Assembly: GCF_049686335.1 (NCBI RefSeq)
Contig: NZ_JBAVHX010000034.1
Span: 124,001-188,000, forward strand
Direction of reading: 5' to 3'
From: Buttiauxella sp049686335
GTDB lineage: Bacteria > Pseudomonadota > Gammaproteobacteria > Enterobacterales > Enterobacteriaceae
DNA: 64,000 bases
Part shown: positions 27,870 to 35,663 of the stretch, piece by piece
Layout: each line of letters opens with the position of its first letter
Position numbering within the stretch: position 1 is the first letter of the stretch
The notes under the pieces: model-generated
Database searches by the model: none
Seen by the model: the letters and a program-made list of their open reading frames with translations, nothing else
What the model was told of the DNA's origin: nothing
Made by a program: the position numbers and the translations under genes

Positions 27870-28874
27870 CTACCGAATTTCCCCGTTCTCATCCTGATCA
27901 ACAGCGAAACAAGCCACCAATTGCCCACCGTACTCTTTGAGTTGAGGTTGCAACTGCGTGCACGGCCCGAAACGGCGACGGCAGCGGGCGTTGAACGCGC
28001 AGCCCGGAGGCGGGTTCAGCGGGCTTGGCAGCTCGCCGGTGAGTTTAATACGCTCGCGTCGGTCGTCCGGGTTCAGGCGTGGTGTGGCAGATAACAGCGC
28101 CTGAGTGTACGGGTGGCGCGGGTTCGAGAAGATCTGGTCTTTGGTGCCCTTCTCCACGCAACGGCCTAAATACATCACCATTACTTCGTCGGCGATGTGT
28201 TCCACCACCGACAAATCGTGAGAGATGAACACGTACGACAGCCCCATCTCCTGCTGCAAATCCATCATCAGGTTGAGAACCTGCGCCCGCACGGAAACGT
28301 CGAGCGCGGAGACAGGTTCATCGGCGATCACCACGTCCGGGTCAAGCATCAGACCACGGGCGATAGCGATACGCTGGCGCTGGCCGCCGGAGAACATATG
28401 CGGGTAGCGGTCGTAATGTTCGGTTTTCAGTCCAACTTTCGCCATCATCGCCAGCGCTTTTTCACGGCGTTCGGCTTTGCTCAACGTGGTGTTGATTTGC
28501 AGCGGCTCTTCAAGAATTTGCCCCACTTTTTTACGTGGGTTCAGCGAGCCGTACGGGTTCTGGAACACGATCTGGATTTTCTGGCGACGCAGCTTTTCGG
28601 CCGTTTCGTCAGGTTTGAGCAGATCCTGGCCCTGGTAGTAAAGCTCGCCACCGGTCGGGATTTCGATCATCGTCAGCAAGCGGCCCAGCGTGGATTTACC
28701 ACAGCCAGACTCGCCCACCACCGCCAGCGTTTTGCCGCGTTCCAGCTCAAACGATACGCCGTCGAGCGCTTTCACCAGGCGTTCCTGGCCGAAAATGCCT
28801 TTCTTCACCGGGTAGTGTTTTTTCAGGTCGATGGCCTGCAACAGAGGTTGCGCAGTGGCCTTATCGGTACTCAT
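27870..28874 (-). CDS. dppF: Dipeptide ABC transporter ATP-binding protein DppF
   Basis: The 334-residue ATPase has Walker A (GESGCGKST), the ABC signature (FSGGQRQRIAIARGL), Walker B (VVIADEPVSALD) and the C-terminal oligopeptide-transporter extension with its cysteine-containing PPPGCAFNARCRRRF region, thought to bind an iron-sulfur cluster in this family. It pairs with DppD to power dipeptide (and, in E. coli, haem and 5-aminolevulinate) import. It overlaps dppD by 4 bp and is the last gene of dppABCDF. Confidence 0.95.
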   Translation of the reverse strand: MSTDKATAQPLLQAIDLKKHYPVKKGIFGQERLVKALDGVSFELERGKTLAVVGESGCGKSTLGRLLTMIEIPTGGELYYQGQDLLKPDETAEKLRRQKIQIVFQNPYGSLNPRKKVGQILEEPLQINTTLSKAERREKALAMMAKVGLKTEHYDRYPHMFSGGQRQRIAIARGLMLDPDVVIADEPVSALDVSVRAQVLNLMMDLQQEMGLSYVFISHDLSVVEHIADEVMVMYLGRCVEKGTKDQIFSNPRHPYTQALLSATPRLNPDDRRERIKLTGELPSPLNPPPGCAFNARCRRRFGPCTQLQPQLKEYGGQLVACFAVDQDENGEIR

Positions 28875-29854
28875 AGCGTTGGCCTCCCGGCATCATCGAG
28901 TGGGTAGTGGCATTTGGACTGACGCCCGTTGTCCACCATGTTCAGTTCTGGTTCTTCTGTGCGGCATCGGTCGGTCGCATACGGGCAGCGTGGGTTGAGC
29001 AGGCAACCGTTCGGGCGATCATATTTACCCGGAACCACACCCGGCAGTGAGGCCAGACGCGCTTTGTCCTGCGCAAACTCAGGCAACGCACGCAGCAGCG
29101 CCTGAGTGTACGGGTGGCGTGGCGCACGGAAGATATCGTGCGAAGCCCCCGTTTCCACCACTTGCCCGGCGTACATCACGATGATTTTATGCGCCGCTTC
29201 AGCCACCAGCGCGAGGTCATGGGTGATAAGAATCAGCGCCATGTTCTCTTTTTGCTGAAGTTCCAGTAACAGCTCAATGATTTGCGCCTGGATGGTCACA
29301 TCCAGCGCGGTAGTCGGTTCATCCGCAATCAGCAGCTTAGGACGACAGGCAATCGCCATCGCGATCATCACGCGCTGGCTCATACCGCCGGAAAGCTGGT
29401 GCGGGTAAACATCCAGACGCGAAGCCGCATCGGGAATACCGACCAGGTTCAGCAGGTCGATGGCACGTTGACGACGGGTACTTTTGTTGCCGCCCTGATG
29501 CACCTTGATCGCTTCCATAATCTGGAAACCCACGGTGTAGCAAGGGTTGAGGCTGGTCATTGGATCCTGGAAGATCATCGCCACTTCGGCACCGACCAGG
29601 TTACGGCGTTCTTTCTCAGAAATCTTTTGCAGATCCTGGCCGTTAAATTCCAGTTTTTCCGCCATCACGCGGCCTGGGTAATCAATCAATCCCATAATCG
29701 CCAGCGAGCTGACCGATTTACCGGAACCTGATTCCCCCACAATACCGACAACTTCGCCCTGATTTACGCTGTAACTCACGCGGTCTACGGCACGGAACGG
29801 TGTCTTTTCGTCGCCGAAATGCACCGATAATTTATTTACATTCAATAACGCCAT
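28871..29854 (-). CDS. dppD: Dipeptide ABC transporter ATP-binding protein DppD
   Basis: The 327-residue protein has the same domain plan as DppF: Walker A GESGSGKSVS, signature LSGGMSQRVMIAMAI, Walker B LLIADEPTTALD, and a C-terminal cysteine-bearing GCLLNPRCPYATDRCR stretch. Length equals that of E. coli DppD. It forms the second half of the ATPase heterodimer under the DppBC channel. The gene follows dppC by 11 bp. Confidence 0.95.
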   Translation of the reverse strand: MALLNVNKLSVHFGDEKTPFRAVDRVSYSVNQGEVVGIVGESGSGKSVSSLAIMGLIDYPGRVMAEKLEFNGQDLQKISEKERRNLVGAEVAMIFQDPMTSLNPCYTVGFQIMEAIKVHQGGNKSTRRQRAIDLLNLVGIPDAASRLDVYPHQLSGGMSQRVMIAMAIACRPKLLIADEPTTALDVTIQAQIIELLLELQQKENMALILITHDLALVAEAAHKIIVMYAGQVVETGASHDIFRAPRHPYTQALLRALPEFAQDKARLASLPGVVPGKYDRPNGCLLNPRCPYATDRCRTEEPELNMVDNGRQSKCHYPLDDAGRPTL

Positions 29855-29865
29855 TACGTAGCCCT

Positions 29866-30783
29866 TTACTGCTTGAGTTTAGGATCGAGTGCATCACGCA
29901 GCCCGTCACCCATCAGGTTAAATGCCAGCACCGTCAGCAGGATGGCGACACCAGGGAAGGTGACCACCCACCAGGCACTTTGTGCGAACTGCAACACGTC
30001 GGAGAGCATAGTGCCCCACTCTGGTGTTGGCGGTTGCGCACCCATGCCGAGGAAGCCGAGCGCGGCCATATCGAGAATGGCGTTAGAGAAGCCCAGAGAT
30101 GCCTGCACGATAAGCGGTGCCAGGCAGTTCGGTAAAATGTTGATGAACATCTGGCGCATTGAGCTTGCGCCCGCCACGCGAGAGGCCGTCACATAGTCAC
30201 GGTGTACTTCCACCAGCACCGCGCCACGCGTCAGTCGCACATAGTGCGGGAGCGCAACGAAGGTCAGCGCCAGTGAAGCGTTGACGATCGACGGGCCGAA
30301 GATTGCCACCAGTACCAACGCCAACAACAGGCTTGGCAATGCCAGCATGATGTCGACGATACGCATGATGATGTTGTCGATAAGACCACCGAAGTAGCCT
30401 GCAATCAGACCGAGCACCACGCCCATAATCAGCGACAGCACCACAACCAGGCAGCCGACCAGCAGCGACAGGCGCGCGCCATACATCAGGCGAGCCATAA
30501 TATCGCGGCCTACGTCGTCAGTACCGAGCAGGAACTGCCAGCTGCCACCATCCTGCCAGACCGGCGGGTGCAGCAGTGAGTCACGGAACTGTTCTGCCGG
30601 GCCGTGTGGCGCGAGCACGTTGGCAAATATTGCGATTAAGATCATCACGGTGACATACACCAGGCCGATGACCGCCCCTTTGTTACGTTTAAAGTAATGC
30701 CAGAATTCCTGGAACGGCGTCATTGGAACTGGCGCCGCGACCACCTTACTTACAGTGGCTGGTTTTTCAGTTACTTGCGTCAT
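29866..30783 (-). CDS. dppC: Dipeptide ABC transporter permease DppC
   Basis: The 305-residue inner membrane protein has a short cytoplasmic tail with MTPFQEFWHYFKRNKGA, an OppC N-terminal helix (AVIGLVYVTVMILIAIFANV) and five further helices. The EAA coupling loop is seen as VAGASSMRQMFINILPNCLAPL. It pairs with DppB to form the dipeptide channel. dppC begins 9 bp after dppB. Confidence 0.94.
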   Translation of the reverse strand: MTQVTEKPATVSKVVAAPVPMTPFQEFWHYFKRNKGAVIGLVYVTVMILIAIFANVLAPHGPAEQFRDSLLHPPVWQDGGSWQFLLGTDDVGRDIMARLMYGARLSLLVGCLVVVLSLIMGVVLGLIAGYFGGLIDNIIMRIVDIMLALPSLLLALVLVAIFGPSIVNASLALTFVALPHYVRLTRGAVLVEVHRDYVTASRVAGASSMRQMFINILPNCLAPLIVQASLGFSNAILDMAALGFLGMGAQPPTPEWGTMLSDVLQFAQSAWWVVTFPGVAILLTVLAFNLMGDGLRDALDPKLKQ

Positions 30784-30792
30784 GATGGCCCC

Positions 30793-31812
30793 TTATTTCT
30801 TATGGCGTATACGCGGGTTCACCACGCCGTACAGTAAGTCGACTATCAGGTTAACGAGGATAATCATCGTCGCTACCAACAATACGCCGCCCTGTACTAC
30901 CGGGTAGTCACGACGTTGCAATGCATCAATCAACCAGCGGCCAAGGCCCGGCCAGGAGAAGATGGTTTCCGTCAGGATCGCGCCTGCCAGAAGGGTACCA
31001 ACCTGCAGGCCGATAACCGTCACCACTGGCAGCATGGCGTTGCGCAGCGCATGAACCACAATCACGCGCATGCGAGTCAGGCCCTTCGCGCGAGCGGTAC
31101 GGATGTAGTCTTCACCGAGCACTTCCAGCATTGACGAGCGGGTCATACGCACGATAACGGCCAACGGAATCGTACCCAGCACGATGGCGGGCAGAATCAT
31201 ATGCGCTACGGCGTCGATGAAGTCACCCGGCTCGCCCCAGATGGCGGTATCTATCAACATAAAACCGGTGAGTGGCAAGGTGTCGTCGAGGAATACCGTA
31301 TCGCTGACGCGCCCGGATACAGGGGTGAGGTTCCAGTAAACGGAAACCAGCATGATTAACATCATACCCCACCAGAAAATAGGCATTGAGTAGCCTGTCA
31401 GCGCAAGGCCCACAGAAGTGTGGTCAAACACGGAACCACGTTTCACCGCAGCCAGCACGCCAACCGGAATACCCACGGCAACGGCAAACAACATCGCGCA
31501 GACACCGAGTTCCATGGTTGCTTTAAAGCGCGGTACGAACTCGTCCCAAACTGGGAGACGGCTTTTTAACGAAATGCCCAGGTCGCCGTGCATCACACCC
31601 CAAATGTAATGGATGTATTGCTGCCACATAGGCTTGTCGAGGCCAAGTTCAGCCAACAACTGAGCATGACGTTCAGGAGAGATACCGCGCTCACCGGCCA
31701 TAATCATCACCGGGTCACCGGGAATCATGTGCACGAAGGCGAAGGTAAGAAGGGTAATACCGATAAAAGTGGGGATAACTAGCCCCAGACGTCGGAGGAT
31801 GAACTGCAACAT
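30793..31812 (-). CDS. dppB: Dipeptide ABC transporter permease DppB
   Basis: The 339-residue permease matches E. coli DppB in length. It starts with MLQFILRRLGLVIPTFIGIT, typical of OppB-type subunits, and has six membrane helices with the EAA loop at YIRTARAKGLTRMRVIVVHALRN. It is separated from dppA by 293 bp that contain an ERIC element and a palindromic repeat, which may lower expression of dppBCDF relative to the binding protein. Confidence 0.95.
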   Translation of the reverse strand: MLQFILRRLGLVIPTFIGITLLTFAFVHMIPGDPVMIMAGERGISPERHAQLLAELGLDKPMWQQYIHYIWGVMHGDLGISLKSRLPVWDEFVPRFKATMELGVCAMLFAVAVGIPVGVLAAVKRGSVFDHTSVGLALTGYSMPIFWWGMMLIMLVSVYWNLTPVSGRVSDTVFLDDTLPLTGFMLIDTAIWGEPGDFIDAVAHMILPAIVLGTIPLAVIVRMTRSSMLEVLGEDYIRTARAKGLTRMRVIVVHALRNAMLPVVTVIGLQVGTLLAGAILTETIFSWPGLGRWLIDALQRRDYPVVQGGVLLVATMIILVNLIVDLLYGVVNPRIRHKK

Positions 31813-31839
31813 AACCCGGATTCTCTGTAATCTCCCGCC

Positions 31840-31966
31840 CTAACCCTCATTTTACAGGCCACAGGTGCGTAGGCTTCACTCAGTCACCCCAGTCACTTAC
31901 TCAAGTAAGCTTCTGAGGATTCCCGAGCTTGCCGCCTTCCTGCAACCAGAAATCTGACGGTTAGCA
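31840..31966. repeat. ERIC (intergenic repeat unit) element
   Basis: The core CAGTCACCCCAGTCACTTAC followed by AAGTAAGCTTCTGAGGATTC matches the central inverted repeat of ERIC, and the right arm GCTTGCCGCCTTCCTGCAA is also present. It lies in the dpp operon between dppA and dppB, where the RNA would fold into a long hairpin. Edges are approximate. Confidence 0.8.
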
Positions 31967-32009
31967 TAAATTGAGGCGGGATTGTATTGCTCACATATCA
32001 AAAGACACC

Positions 32010-32090
32010 ACTCTCACCCTAACCCTCTCCTAAGAGGGAGAGGGGATTTTTCTCCTTCTCCCCCAGGAGAAGGTCGGAATGAGGGCGGCG
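32010..32090. repeat. Modular CCCTCTCCC/GGGAGAGGG palindromic repeat, copy C
   Basis: CTCTCACCCTAACCCTCTCC...GGGAGAGGGG is followed by a second module TTCTCCTTCTCCCCCAGGAGAAGG and closes with GAATGAGGG. It sits 15 bp downstream of the dppA stop codon and may act as the partial terminator or 3' stabiliser of the dppA message. Confidence 0.75.
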
Positions 32091-32105
32091 CTTAAAGTCA
32101 GAAAA

Positions 32106-33713
32106 TTACTCTACTGACACGTTCTCAAAGTGGTGTTTGCCCAATGGGTCAACCACGTAACCTTTCACTTCTTTGCGCACTGGCTCGTAAACCGTGGAGT
32201 GAGCAACGATCAGTGCCGGAGCCTGGTCATGCATCACTACCTGAGCTTGCTTGTACAGTTCGATACGCTTGTTGTGATCGTCTGTCGCACGTGCAGGCTG
32301 AATCAGGTCTTCGAACGGCTTGTAGCACCAGCGAGAGTAGTTAGAACCATCTTTTGCCGCTGCACAGCTGAACAGGGTGGCGAAGAAGTTGTCCGGATCC
32401 CCATTGTCACCGGTCCAGCCCATCATCACAGCCTGGTGCTCACCTGCTTTAGCGCGTTTCAGGTACTCGCCCCACTCGTAGGTTACGATTTTGGCAGTCA
32501 CACCCACTTTCGCCCAGTCAGCCTGAATCATCTCAGCCATACGGCGAGCGTTCGGGTTGTATGGACGTTGTACTGGCATTGCCCACAGATCAACGGTGAA
32601 GCCGTCAGCATGGCCTGATTCTTTCAGCAACGCTTTCGCTTTCTCAGGATCGTAGGTGTAGTCTTTCACGTCATCGTTGTAACCCCACATAGTCGGTGGG
32701 ATCAGGTTTTTAGCCGCAGTACCTGCGCCCTGATAAACCGCTTTGATGATCGCTTCTTTGTTCACCGCGTAAGTCAGCGCCTGACGCACTTTCACGTCAT
32801 CAAACGGTTTCTTCTCGGTGTTGAAGGAGAGGTAACCCACATTCAGGCCAGCCTGTTCCATCAAATTGATGCTCTTGTCTTCTTTCATACGAGCGATGTC
32901 TGCCGGATTTGGATACGGCATAACCTGGCACTCGTTTTTCTGCAGTTTGGCGTAACGCACAGAAGCATCTGGAGTGATAGAGAACACCAGACGGTCGATC
33001 TGCGGTTTAGTACCCCAGTAGCCTGGGAATGCTTTGTACAGAATGCGGGAGTCTTTCTGGTATTGCAGCAGCTGGAACGGACCGGTACCGATTGGGTTCA
33101 GGTCAGTTTTTTCCGGCGTGCCGGCTTTCATCATGTTGTCAGCGTATTCTTTAGACAGGATGGAGGCGAAGTCCATCGCAAGGTCTGCCAGGAATGGTGA
33201 TTCTGGACGCGTCAGCACGAACTGAACGGTTTTGTCGTCCACTTTCTTAATTTCGCTGATCAGGTCAGATAAACCCATGCCTTCAAAGTATTCGTAGCTG
33301 CCGCCAGAAACTTTATGGTACGGGTTGTTGGCGTTTTTCTGACGATCAAAAGAGAACACAACGTCGTCAGCATTTAAGTCACGCGTTGGTTTGAAATCTT
33401 TATTGTCCTGCCACTTCACGCCCTGGCGAAGATGGAAGGTATACGTTTTACCGTCTTCACTCACTTCCCACTTTTCAGCAAGGCCAGGGATGATTTCGGT
33501 GGTGCCGGTTTTGAACTCAACCAGACGGTTATAAATTGGTACTGAGCTCGCATCGTACGTAGTACCAGAGGTGAACAGCTGAGGGTTAAAACCTTCTGGG
33601 GAACCTTCTGAGCAATAAACCAGGGTTTTTGCCTGAACGCTAGCTGCTACGGTCAGTGCCACCAGGCTCAGACCAAATTTCAGCATCCCTGACTTCTTCA
33701 AGGAAAGACTCAT
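32106..33713 (-). CDS. dppA: Periplasmic dipeptide-binding protein DppA
   Basis: The 535-residue protein equals E. coli DppA in length. A 28-residue signal peptide ending ASVQA precedes KTLVYCSEGSPEGFNPQ; the SBP family 5 signature is present around FDPQ-type segments (YFEGMGLSDLI, LTYAVNKEAIIKAVYQGAG). It delivers di- and tripeptides, and in E. coli also haem, to DppBC and helps peptide chemotaxis through Tap. It is the first gene of the operon. A C/A-rich leader overlapping the ribosome site suggests control by GcvB sRNA. Confidence 0.95.
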   Translation of the reverse strand: MSLSLKKSGMLKFGLSLVALTVAASVQAKTLVYCSEGSPEGFNPQLFTSGTTYDASSVPIYNRLVEFKTGTTEIIPGLAEKWEVSEDGKTYTFHLRQGVKWQDNKDFKPTRDLNADDVVFSFDRQKNANNPYHKVSGGSYEYFEGMGLSDLISEIKKVDDKTVQFVLTRPESPFLADLAMDFASILSKEYADNMMKAGTPEKTDLNPIGTGPFQLLQYQKDSRILYKAFPGYWGTKPQIDRLVFSITPDASVRYAKLQKNECQVMPYPNPADIARMKEDKSINLMEQAGLNVGYLSFNTEKKPFDDVKVRQALTYAVNKEAIIKAVYQGAGTAAKNLIPPTMWGYNDDVKDYTYDPEKAKALLKESGHADGFTVDLWAMPVQRPYNPNARRMAEMIQADWAKVGVTAKIVTYEWGEYLKRAKAGEHQAVMMGWTGDNGDPDNFFATLFSCAAAKDGSNYSRWCYKPFEDLIQPARATDDHNKRIELYKQAQVVMHDQAPALIVAHSTVYEPVRKEVKGYVVDPLGKHHFENVSVE

Positions 33714-33720
33714 TCTTCTG

Positions 33721-33747
33721 CTCCGTTGTGAGATGTGTTGTTTTTAT
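33721..33747 (-). promoter_or_regulatory. C/A-rich dppA leader, likely GcvB sRNA target
   Basis: Just upstream of the dppA ATG the minus strand reads AAAACAACACATCTCACAAC followed by the Shine-Dalgarno GGAG. GcvB represses dppA in E. coli and Salmonella by pairing its G/U-rich region with this kind of C/A-rich stretch. The gcvB gene is not in this window. Confidence 0.6.
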
Positions 33748-34528
33748 CCGTTAGACCTTTGTTATTTGAGTGCGGTCTGTTCGGTGTGCCCGGAGGCGAT
33801 GGTGAGGCCAGGTGTTCCCTTCGTCAGGCTAGCTGTGTGGTAGTGCGGACTGTCCATAATTTGCCCCTCACGCCCTACAATCTGTCAATAGATGAGTAAA
33901 ACGTCAATATAGGTAACGGGGATTTACAACCGAGGTGAGAAACGGCGAACAAAGTTAAAAAAAAGCCAGTTACTCTATTTCCAGCAGGGAAATTTATGCT
34001 ACTGCCAGGTTTCTAGAATATTGCACTGCTTAAAAGACAAGCGACAGCTGTAATCAGTTGTGTCATTTCTGTAAAATTTATTGCCGAATGCTGATTATCT
34101 GAACGATATGTTTTGTGATCCATGTCTCCTACAGCGAATCATGCTGGGTTGAAACATAAGCATCGGGGTAAAAATCCACTATTTTCCATAACAAAATACG
34201 ATGGAAAATGTCACAAAATCGGCCTCACGAGGTTGATACAACGTAAACGGAAACGTAATCCCACTTTTGTTCAATAAACACCCGGTAAAATGCTGATCTT
34301 GAAGCGCGGGTTTAAATTTAATAAATAGAGAGAACACTTTTTCAGTCCTCCATTAAAACAGCAACAATTAAATATAAATAACGAACACAATTCATTTCAA
34401 TAATCAATTAAATTATTAAATCTATTTTTAGACAGTAATTAATACGTCCTTTGTTGGACAAAATGCAATAACCCTTGACCAGAAAATACCATTATTAATA
34501 TTATTGAATCTTTCCGCCGGAAATTAAT
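33748..34528. other. AT-rich spacer upstream of dppA, no gene seen
   Basis: Nearly 800 bp without a credible coding frame. The dppA side must contain the dppA promoter and untranslated leader. From about 34320 to 34520 the sequence becomes very AT-rich with repeated ATTAAA/AATTAT words, resembling H-NS-bound DNA, and leads into the orphan lipoprotein gene. No tRNA, terminator or repeat of known type was found. Confidence 0.6.
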
Positions 34529-35197
34529 ATGTATTCATACAAGGATTGTATTAACAATAGAATATTACTTATTCTTATGAGTGGCCTATTCTCCGTCTGC
34601 TTACTTTCAGGATGCGAGGATGCACAGCAGGACGCCTCAGCCAGCGCCACGCCCACTCAGGCGCACCCCAAAAACGCGCAATGCTACACCTCACCGAAGA
34701 TCCCAGTGAATATTCAGTATGGGTCATATCCATACTGGGGCGATAACCCCACTGAGAATAATATTCACAATCACCAGACAGAACTTTCAGAGATAGAAAA
34801 AAGTCAGGATAAAACATTAGTCTATTATTCTCTCGCGATTATTATTCAGGCCGATAAAGCGACAGAGATGGTGAGCAAAGAAACGTTTATCCCGCAAGAG
34901 GCACAATTAGAGGTGACGGCGCTCAACTCGCTGATTGCACAGGCGCAAGAATGTTATAAAGCCGCGCCACCTTCAAACAACGCCAGCCTTATTCGTTACA
35001 GCTTCCTGCTCGACTCCGCTAACCAGTACAGCAAATTTGTCGCAGAGCGCATTCAGCGCCAACAGAATAAGGTTGCTTATAGCGAAGGGGAAAAGGCTCA
35101 AATTGGCGGGATGACCGAATGGATGGTCAAAGGCTCGGCGGGAAGAGTGATTCGGGCGTATAACCGGGTGGTCAGTAGTTTTAATGAGTTGAGCTAG
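34529..35197 (+). CDS. Orphan lipoprotein, function unknown
   Basis: I do not recognise this 222-residue protein. Residues 11-29 form a lipoprotein signal (ILLILMSGLFSVCLLSGC) with lipobox LSGC and the modified Cys at residue 29. The mature part has a Ser/Ala/Thr-rich linker, then a helical region with LVYYSLAIIIQADKATEMV and a Gln/Lys-rich stretch (FVAERIQRQQNKVAYSEGEK), and two further cysteines that could form a disulfide. The residue after Cys is Glu, so outer-membrane sorting is expected. The start at 34529 has only a weak site (CCGGAA). It sits alone after AT-rich DNA, suggesting acquisition; no E. coli counterpart is known to me at this place. Confidence 0.65.
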   Translation: MYSYKDCINNRILLILMSGLFSVCLLSGCEDAQQDASASATPTQAHPKNAQCYTSPKIPVNIQYGSYPYWGDNPTENNIHNHQTELSEIEKSQDKTLVYYSLAIIIQADKATEMVSKETFIPQEAQLEVTALNSLIAQAQECYKAAPPSNNASLIRYSFLLDSANQYSKFVAERIQRQQNKVAYSEGEKAQIGGMTEWMVKGSAGRVIRAYNRVVSSFNELS

Positions 35198-35206
35198 CCT
35201 GCGAGC

Positions 35207-35246
35207 GTTGTGTCGGATGGCGCTGCGCTTATCCGACCTACAACCT
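35207..35246. repeat. Single REP unit
   Basis: GTCGGATGGCGCTGCGCTTATCCGACCTACAA contains the REP arms GTCGGAT and ATCCGAC. It separates the orphan lipoprotein gene from the tRNA-tail repeat. Confidence 0.75.
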
Positions 35247-35338
35247 CCTTCGGAGCTTCTCATCCTCTGTAAACTCCAGACGTAAAAAAGCCCAACCTTG
35301 CGGTTGGGCTTTCTTGAATTTGGTCGGCGAGAGAGGAT
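35242..35338. repeat. Direct repeat, copy 1: detached tRNA-Pro 3' end plus terminator
   Basis: These 97 bp recur at 35408-35504 with one mismatch (GGAGCTTCT versus GGAGGTTCT), 166 bp away. The copy includes 18 nt identical to the 3' end of the adjacent tRNA-Pro (including CCA) and the tRNA terminator, but the rest of the tRNA is missing. The 69 bp between the copies consist of short hairpins (for example TCACTGCGTGA, GTTGCTAAAGCAAC). Confidence 0.9.
35284..35312 (-). terminator. Duplicated terminator (copy 1)
   Basis: Minus-strand stem GCCCAACC / GGTTGGGC with a 4-nt loop, followed by a T-run. It is identical to the functional terminator at 35450-35478. Confidence 0.85.
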
Positions 35339-35407
35339 GACTTGTCACTGCGTGACGCGCCCTGCGGGCCGTTGCTAAAGCAACGTTGTCTCGCTGCGCT
35401 CGGCTCA

Positions 35408-35504
35408 AACCTCCTTCGGAGGTTCTCATCCTCTGTAAACTCCAGACGTAAAAAAGCCCAACCTTGCGGTTGGGCTTTCTTGAATTTGGTCGGCGAGAGA
35501 GGAT
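35408..35504. repeat. Direct repeat, copy 2, joined to the intact tRNA-Pro
   Basis: Second copy of the 97-bp repeat. Its right end is the 3' 18 nt of the complete tRNA gene. Confidence 0.9.
35450..35478 (-). terminator. Rho-independent terminator of tRNA-Pro
   Basis: The minus strand reads GCCCAACC, loop, GGTTGGGC and T6 immediately after the tRNA CCA end. Confidence 0.9.
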
Positions 35505-35563
35505 TCGAACCTCCGACCCACTGGTCCCAAACCAGTTGCGCTACCAAGCTGCGCTACTCGCCG
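35487..35563 (-). tRNA. tRNA-Pro, anticodon TGG
   Basis: The 77-nt minus-strand sequence folds as a cloverleaf: acceptor CGGCGAG pairing with CTCGCCG before ACCA, D arm GCGCAGCTTGGTAGCGC, anticodon stem ACTGG/CCAGT around the loop TTTGGGA (anticodon TGG), and T arm GGAGGTTCGAATCCT. The encoded CCA end is present. The TGG isoacceptor reads CCN proline codons. E. coli carries proK (CGG) between dppA and eptB, so this site is occupied by a tRNA-Pro of different anticodon; the sequence looks like E. coli proM as I recall it. Confidence 0.93.
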
Positions 35564-35663
35564 AATGCGGAGCGCATCTTACTGCGCACCGTATTCACCG
35601 TCAATCCCTGATACCTAAAATTATATCTGTTTGATTTAATTTCAAGCATATGTGACGAAAAAG

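Noticed and set aside
35260..35547. Apparent 95-residue protein across the tRNA region
   Set aside because: It is a translation of the tRNA-Pro gene, its terminator and the direct repeat, with internal repetition caused by the repeat.
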